From Lethocerus indicus (Eukaryota > Arthropoda > Insecta > Hemiptera > Belostomatidae): a DNA stretch of 64,000 bases. Every line of letters begins with the position of its first letter. Position 1 is the stretch's first letter. The notes under the pieces are model-generated. The model made no database searches. It had not been told where the DNA came from and saw only the letters and a list, made by a program, of their open reading frames with translations. The translations under genes were made by a program, and so were the position numbers. The stretch is taken from positions 29,833,872 through 29,897,871 of the forward strand of contig JACDQD010000004.1 in the NCBI GenBank assembly GCA_019843655.1, in the 5' to 3' direction. Below, piece after piece: positions 58,990 through 64,000 of the stretch.

Positions 58990-61770
58990 ATTGCATATAT
59001 ACTTAAAATATTGTATATATTACAATAATACAATAGCGAACGACATTATGAGACGAAAACGCGCTCAGACACGAATATTATCAATTTACTGATTAAACTA
59101 TCGTGTAAAGTTGGCTCACCGATGAGTGACTCATCGTGACTCCAACTAGTGTAGCAAAAATAGCTACTCAGTTTGATAACTGTGTAACGGGGGACGAAGA
59201 AATGTAGTAGTAATAGGTGCCCGGTGATGTCTGGGCGCGAACTCCTGCCTGGGGCTGAACTCCTAATACCGGGAGACCGGGTTTTCGCGCCTGCCGGGTT
59301 CGGGGGTCTAACTAACCCTTTCACGTCGTCGGCGGGGGGGGCCGCCTCCACCCCCTGCCGAGTGCTCTCCCGTTAAGTATTACATTCAATCTCGGACCCT
59401 CTACCCCCCCTTATCTATCTGGAAATCAAATCGGGGCTCCGGCGGAGGTCTAGATAGAGAGAGAGGGTGAGGGTGAGAGGGTGGTCGTGGGGTGGCCGGG
59501 GGTGGAAGCCGCGCCCGCGCGTTTTATCGCCCACTGTCAGTGTCCCTCCTCCTGCGCAAGTTCATCCGCCACCGCCATCGCACTCCCCGTCCGGCATTAC
59601 AGCCCCATGGCCGCTTATAGGGCACCCTCCGTCGTCGTCGATGTCGGTTTCCTTCGGAAAAAAAATATAATGGCAAAAAACGTGAAATATATTGAAAAAA
59701 TACTGAAGCGTTACCAAGTGAACTCTGCGAAAACCAGGAGATTTTTTCCTTACATCATGAATCCTTATGAATCCTTAATTCTTTGCGACCCGTAAGACTG
59801 ATTTCCAGCACTTGTACTGATACTTTGTGTTAAGTAATTGTGTTGGAAAAGTCGGTGCCTCTTCTCCGCCACAAAACCGAAGCCTCTTTTGCGGGCCCCA
59901 ACCTGTAAAGGGTTTGAACGGTGGGAATCCTTTTTAGGTCGGACCTCCTTAAAATTAACGACAACCGTGAAATATAAACCCTGATCAGTTACTTTATAGA
60001 ATTTCTCAAAAATTTGTGAGGTTAATAGATCCTACTATATACAGTTTCGTGAACATACGAACGTGACTTACTTCCGAGAAGGTGCATGTTCGCGCGTCTT
60101 GAAACGTTGGGATGACCTCAAATTTTCCCGTTTAATTTTCTATACGTTCAAAAATAAGTTTCCAATTTAACCAGCAATTAGATTGCCGGTGTGTTAAAAT
60201 TACTCAGCGCCGGGGATGCGACGAGGATGTTGCAGGGGCGGAGGTAAGAAAGTGAATGGCAAGGGAAAATGAAGGAGGTTGTGGAAGGTGCTGAAGGTGC
60301 TGAAGGCCTGTCCTGGGGGGGCCATAGCGCAGGCGCCGCTCGATATAACAGACACTGAGGCGAGGAGAGAGGAACAGACGCACTAACACGCAGCGCCACT
60401 CTGACTCTTAATCATCAACACGCTTATTGATTCCGCGGTGGTGGCTAATTCGCACAATGGCCGCTCCTCCTTTCCCTCTCATCCCACCCACTCAGTCTAT
60501 CGCTCAATCTCTTTTTCTCCCTCTTTCTGCCGTGCCCCGTCCCATAACCCTATAATCTTTATTGCATCTCGCTAGATAATAACAACCCAGGCACCCCTCG
60601 GTCAAATGTTTTATCGCTGCCGGCCTCTCTCTCCCCATGGACCGCTGCGGCTCTATCGCCCGTAATATCTTGCCGAGTAATAGAATTATCGGACGGGAGG
60701 ATTTATTGCGATATTAGAGCCGCGAGTGAGCCGTTGATGGGTTTTATTTTCGCAGCTGCATCAATCTCGGATATCACTAGGGCCGTTTTCCGGGGATTGA
60801 ATCGCATCTGATATAACGAACGATTAGCTTAGGGACAACATAATAAATAGCGGGCTACATAAAAGTTAATGTATCTGTACGTTGAGAAATATCCTATACT
60901 GACTAATAGCTACAATTTCTAATGAGTTTGTTAAGGCAGTCAGTTCAGGATTGTTGTATGTCTAAAACGTCGATACTTCTGCATTTATTACAGCATAGAA
61001 CGTATTGATCTTAAAAATGTGCAACTTCTTCGTAAAGTTTACGCGTACGATATTAAAACAGGGCAAATATATGACAATGAGGGCGAAGAGTTCGTGTGGG
61101 GGCATACTTATAAGCAGATGCGAGCAATATACAAGTGTAAAAATAGCGCCCTAAGTAATGGATGATTGCCGGGATCACAATGCGGTGACCGTTTTCATGC
61201 AGGTGTAACGATCCTGTACAATTGCATCCGACACGCTCGCCCTATCAGTAATTATTGCACCGGAGATAATTATATTCGAGCGACATCAATTGAACGGAAA
61301 AACCAAATAGACGGTTTCCCGACCGTTTTTTCATTTTCGTCCCTGCTCGGAGAGCAGAAATACGTCGGAACATTCTTAAAAAACGCGAGGCCTAATGACG
61401 GCAAGAGTCGGAGAAAGGATGCTTGTCGGAGTTGGGTGAAAAAAAGGAGACGCGATCGAGACGGCATTTCTTTCAGCACACGCCTATTTCCCAGAGCGAA
61501 ATTAGTTGTCCGCAAAGGCACAGGCAGGAGACACTTACCAGCCGTAATAAGTTGAACTTTTTAATTGGATCCGGTGGTACAGGAAGTAGACACTGATCGG
61601 AAATGAAAGTGCGTTATAATGCCACATTTATTTTCACGTTTTTGGCTTCAATATTAGCTTCAATGTGCTCAATATGGCTTCAATATTTAGATACTCATAT
61701 CAATATATAAAGAGTAAGTGTGAACAGTGAGAGTTTATATAGTTGGATTAAGTTTACACCTGCTGATTTG
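58990..61770. other. No gene supported
   Basis: GC-rich patches at about 59220-59360, 59440-59640 and 60200-60420. The 129-codon + frame at 61166-61555 starts at TTG and has no domain. Nothing is called. Confidence 0.3.
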
Positions 61771-61845
61771 ATGGGGAGAAGCAGAAAGCAACCTGGGATT
61801 GAGACCGATGATCTCCAGAGTGATGATGCTGGAAACTCCATCTAA
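61771..61845 (+). CDS. Weak small ORF (24 aa), hydrophilic
   Basis: The ATG frame starts MGRSRKQPG, continues with Asp/Glu-rich residues and ends Gly-Asn-Ser-Ile. About 240 bp downstream are two adjacent poly(A) signals (62085-62100), and nothing else coding lies between. It could be a small-ORF or non-coding transcript end, a retroposed fragment, or chance. No family is recognised. Confidence 0.15.
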   Translation: MGRSRKQPGIETDDLQSDDAGNSI

Positions 61846-62084
61846 GTAACTGTAAATTTGAATAAAGCTACTGGAGGACGAACGGAACCATGACAGGAAA
61901 CACTAATTAAAAGGAGGACAATTTTGGTTGTTAATTGAACGCAATCTATTTACTCTGGTACGTATCCGTTTACCTACAGGACTGGGAGGTCTATATGAAA
62001 AAACCTGGAAGCACTGAGTTATACACTTAATTTGAGACATTCGAGAAACTGTTGAGAGCCACCCGGAAGTGGGAATGAACTGAA

Positions 62085-62100
62085 ATAAAAGTTGAATAAA
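62085..62100 (+). terminator. Paired poly(A) signals AATAAA
   Basis: GAAATAAAAGTTGAATAAAG holds two AATAAA hexamers 11 bp apart. They are suggestive of a transcript 3' end, but no clear GU-rich element follows. Confidence 0.25.
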
Positions 62101-63041
62101 GCCCCCCTCTGAGTTCTAGTGGCAGTAGTATTTCCGGCGGAGCGCGCGGGCTTCCGAATCCGGCCATTCCGACGGTCCATTTAGCGACGGCGTCCTAAAT
62201 AATCGGCGTCTCGACCGCGTCGCCCAGCCATTAATAATCCGCGGCCCGATCCCAACCGTGAAGATAAGACGTCGTGAACGGAGGCGTCCACAGTTCTTAC
62301 CAGCCGGTGGTAAAAACTCGTCGGTAATTAAACGCCTATTAATAGACGTATAGCTTGGGGTATAGTTGTGCCCCCAATCGCCGGCCACAATCTTCACAGC
62401 CCATGGCTCAGGCACACAGGAAGCAGGGGACTATTCCTGACACTTTTACGGGATACGGCCGCCGTCCCGTTCGATAAGACCGCCGTTTGATGAGTGAGTA
62501 CAACAGGACGGCTGTTTCTGTGTAAACCATGTAGAAATCACGTGATAAGCCTAACGCCGTCTTAATTAGTTTTAATTAAAAGTATTTCTAAGAATTATAT
62601 ACCTCGTGCCATCCATCTGATGCCGTTGTGACCGAATCTGATGCACCAAGTAATAGTAATACTATCCTTAAGGCCCCAGTATTGGGGACATTTGAACATG
62701 TAGAAATAAAGAATATTAGTTAGCCACTATGAGCTTGAAATTAAAATTTAATAGTCTAAAAATTGCGGGCATCCAAAGTTTTCGGCTCTCTACAAACTCC
62801 ATTCCAAGCGTTCCACCAGAAGATCAGTGCGGTAATTAAGCATGTTCTTTGTTTATTGACTGGTCTTTTTATTAACCATTTTTTATTTTTGCACAATCAA
62901 ATTTGCAGTTATAAGTACAATTGGTACATGCATATTTTTTACGTGTTCGTCTCGATAAAGAAACCACCCAATGATGCCAATTTTGAGACGATTTAACTAC
63001 TGTCCGAGGTGATCTCTGGGCCATTATCTCTGGTGATAATG
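62101..63041. other. No gene supported
   Basis: A CpG-rich patch at about 62120-62300 is followed by AT-rich DNA. The part next to 63042 may include the 3' tail of the retrotransposon fragment (minus strand), but I see no motif to fix its end. Confidence 0.3.
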
Positions 63042-63485
63042 GATGGGTAATAGAGGAGGGTGACTGAACGAGCAAATTAGGATGAGCAGCGGGAATGGAA
63101 TTTAAGGAACCGGCATTTCACAACATCGTGGACTGTCGGTATGTTGAGGTCATTATGAATGGTGCTTTTTGAAATATACCGTGGAGTATTAAGGATGGTT
63201 CGAAGAACTTTCGATTGGAATCTCTGGATGCGAGCGATGTCGGATGTCTCGGTGGAACCCCATAGTTCTATACCGTATGTCCATGTCGTTTTAATATGGT
63301 TTTGTACATTGTGAGTTTGTTACTTAAGGTCAATTTTGATGTCCGTTTTAGCAATGGACTTAGAAGTCCAAATTTGCGATTTAAGTCGATTCTTTTGAGT
63401 CGGGTATGGGGATTCCACGTATAGAATAGAAGATCCTGTTCCATAGGGTCTGTTTCTATAAAATTTAGTTCTGGGAAGTAGCAGC
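63042..63485 (-). pseudogene. Jockey-like non-LTR retrotransposon fragment (C-terminal RT region)
   Basis: Read on the minus strand, this encodes the C-terminal part of a LINE reverse-transcriptase ORF2 of the Jockey type. In order it shows WNPHTRLKRIDLNRKFGLL, KRTSKLTLSNKLTMYKTILK, TWTYGIELWG, RIQRFQSKVLRTILNTPRYI and NDLNIPTVHDVVKCRFLKF. These are the usual landmarks after the RT palm in Jockey-like elements. The frame breaks between the ILK and TWTYG blocks by a single missing base. The segment normally before WNPHT (the YLG-type motif) is also shortened, and a stop follows soon after the FLKF block. No endonuclease or RT palm is in the window, so this is a 5'-truncated, dead copy. Confidence 0.85.
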
Positions 63486-64000
63486 GCTGGGGCGCAATTG
63501 GCCGGTAAGCCAGTGGGTCCTAAGCGCTAAGCCCGAAAGTCACTGCATGGGATCTACCTGTCCCCTCCCCCCTCCTTATTATTCGCTGCCACCCCCTACA
63601 ACCTCCAACCCCCACCATGCAGGACACTATAGCCAGGGTCTACGGCCAGTAACAAAACGGTCCGCCCCTTTTGTACCGTCCAACAGCCGATCTATAAAAG
63701 ACGGACGAAATATTTGCCCATTAATGGTTAACCTTTACGAGTTTGACACTCGAGTTTTCAGGGAAAACAGGTATATATGGCGTCTCTATATTAAGGGAGC
63801 GAGAGTTTCCATTGTGGACGGAGGAGTCAATCATTTTCATTGACCGAACCATCGGGCCGATGGCTCCGTTTTCATTCACTGTTAGCAGGTCCTGGAGAGG
63901 GAGAGTAATGGGCCGACGTTGAGTAGTCCTAAGAAAGCATTTTATTGGTATATAAATCCTGTCCGATTATTTATAACATATTTATGACGTGTTAATGCAC
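63486..64000. other. No gene supported
   Basis: Short GC-rich stretch to about 63660, then mixed DNA. A 98-codon + frame at 63547-63843 starts with ATG but has no recognisable domain, so it is not called. There may be more decayed LINE sequence just right of 63485. Confidence 0.3.

Noticed and set aside
1..64000. tRNA, rRNA, CRISPR array, known microRNA
   Set aside because: I looked for tRNA TPsiC-like motifs, repeated spacers and well-known insect microRNA sequences and saw none. A covariance-model search was not possible and could still find a divergent RNA.

Overview
The window reads as non-coding-dominated animal DNA, most likely an arthropod and probably an insect. It is AT-rich with GC- and CpG-rich islands, has AATAAA-type poly(A) signals, GT-AG-like splice signals, a fragment of a Jockey-like non-LTR retrotransposon and short foldback (MITE-like) repeats. 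There are no bacterial operons, rRNAs, recognisable tRNAs or CRISPR arrays. No long conserved protein gene was recognised. The species call is inference.

Left end (about 1.4-3.84 kb, + strand): the best candidate gene. Four short ATG-initiated frames (40, 40, 35 and 53 codons) lie on the same strand within 1.2 kb. The first three encode a single membrane-spanning segment followed by juxtamembrane cysteines, with basic residues in the tail. The fourth is a cysteine-pair-rich hydrophobic peptide with an acidic tail. Their codons are richer in G/C at third positions than the flanking DNA. They are followed by about 0.9 kb of non-coding sequence ending in a poly(A) signal near 3810. This looks like an undescribed polycistronic, or alternatively spliced, micropeptide gene.

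Centre (about 4-60 kb): a gene desert with many GC/CpG-rich islands carrying TAATTA/CAATTAG homeodomain-type motifs, as expected for the regulatory landscape of a developmental gene. Two pairs of islands are diverged duplicates of each other (35.03/35.83 kb and 45.82/46.76 kb), and a third motif block recurs at 5.7, 9.03 and 15.4 kb. Three copies and one scrap of a foldback element are scattered through it. Weak candidate exons are at 29.4-29.5 kb (minus, with a well-formed poly(A) site at 28.87 kb), 45.2 kb and 50.8 kb.

Right end (about 61.7-64 kb): a weak small-ORF transcript candidate with poly(A) signals near 62.09 kb, then a decayed reverse-transcriptase fragment on the minus strand (63.04-63.49 kb). 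Nearly all other open frames are short, start without ATG, overlap on both strands or are low-complexity, and are left out as chance.
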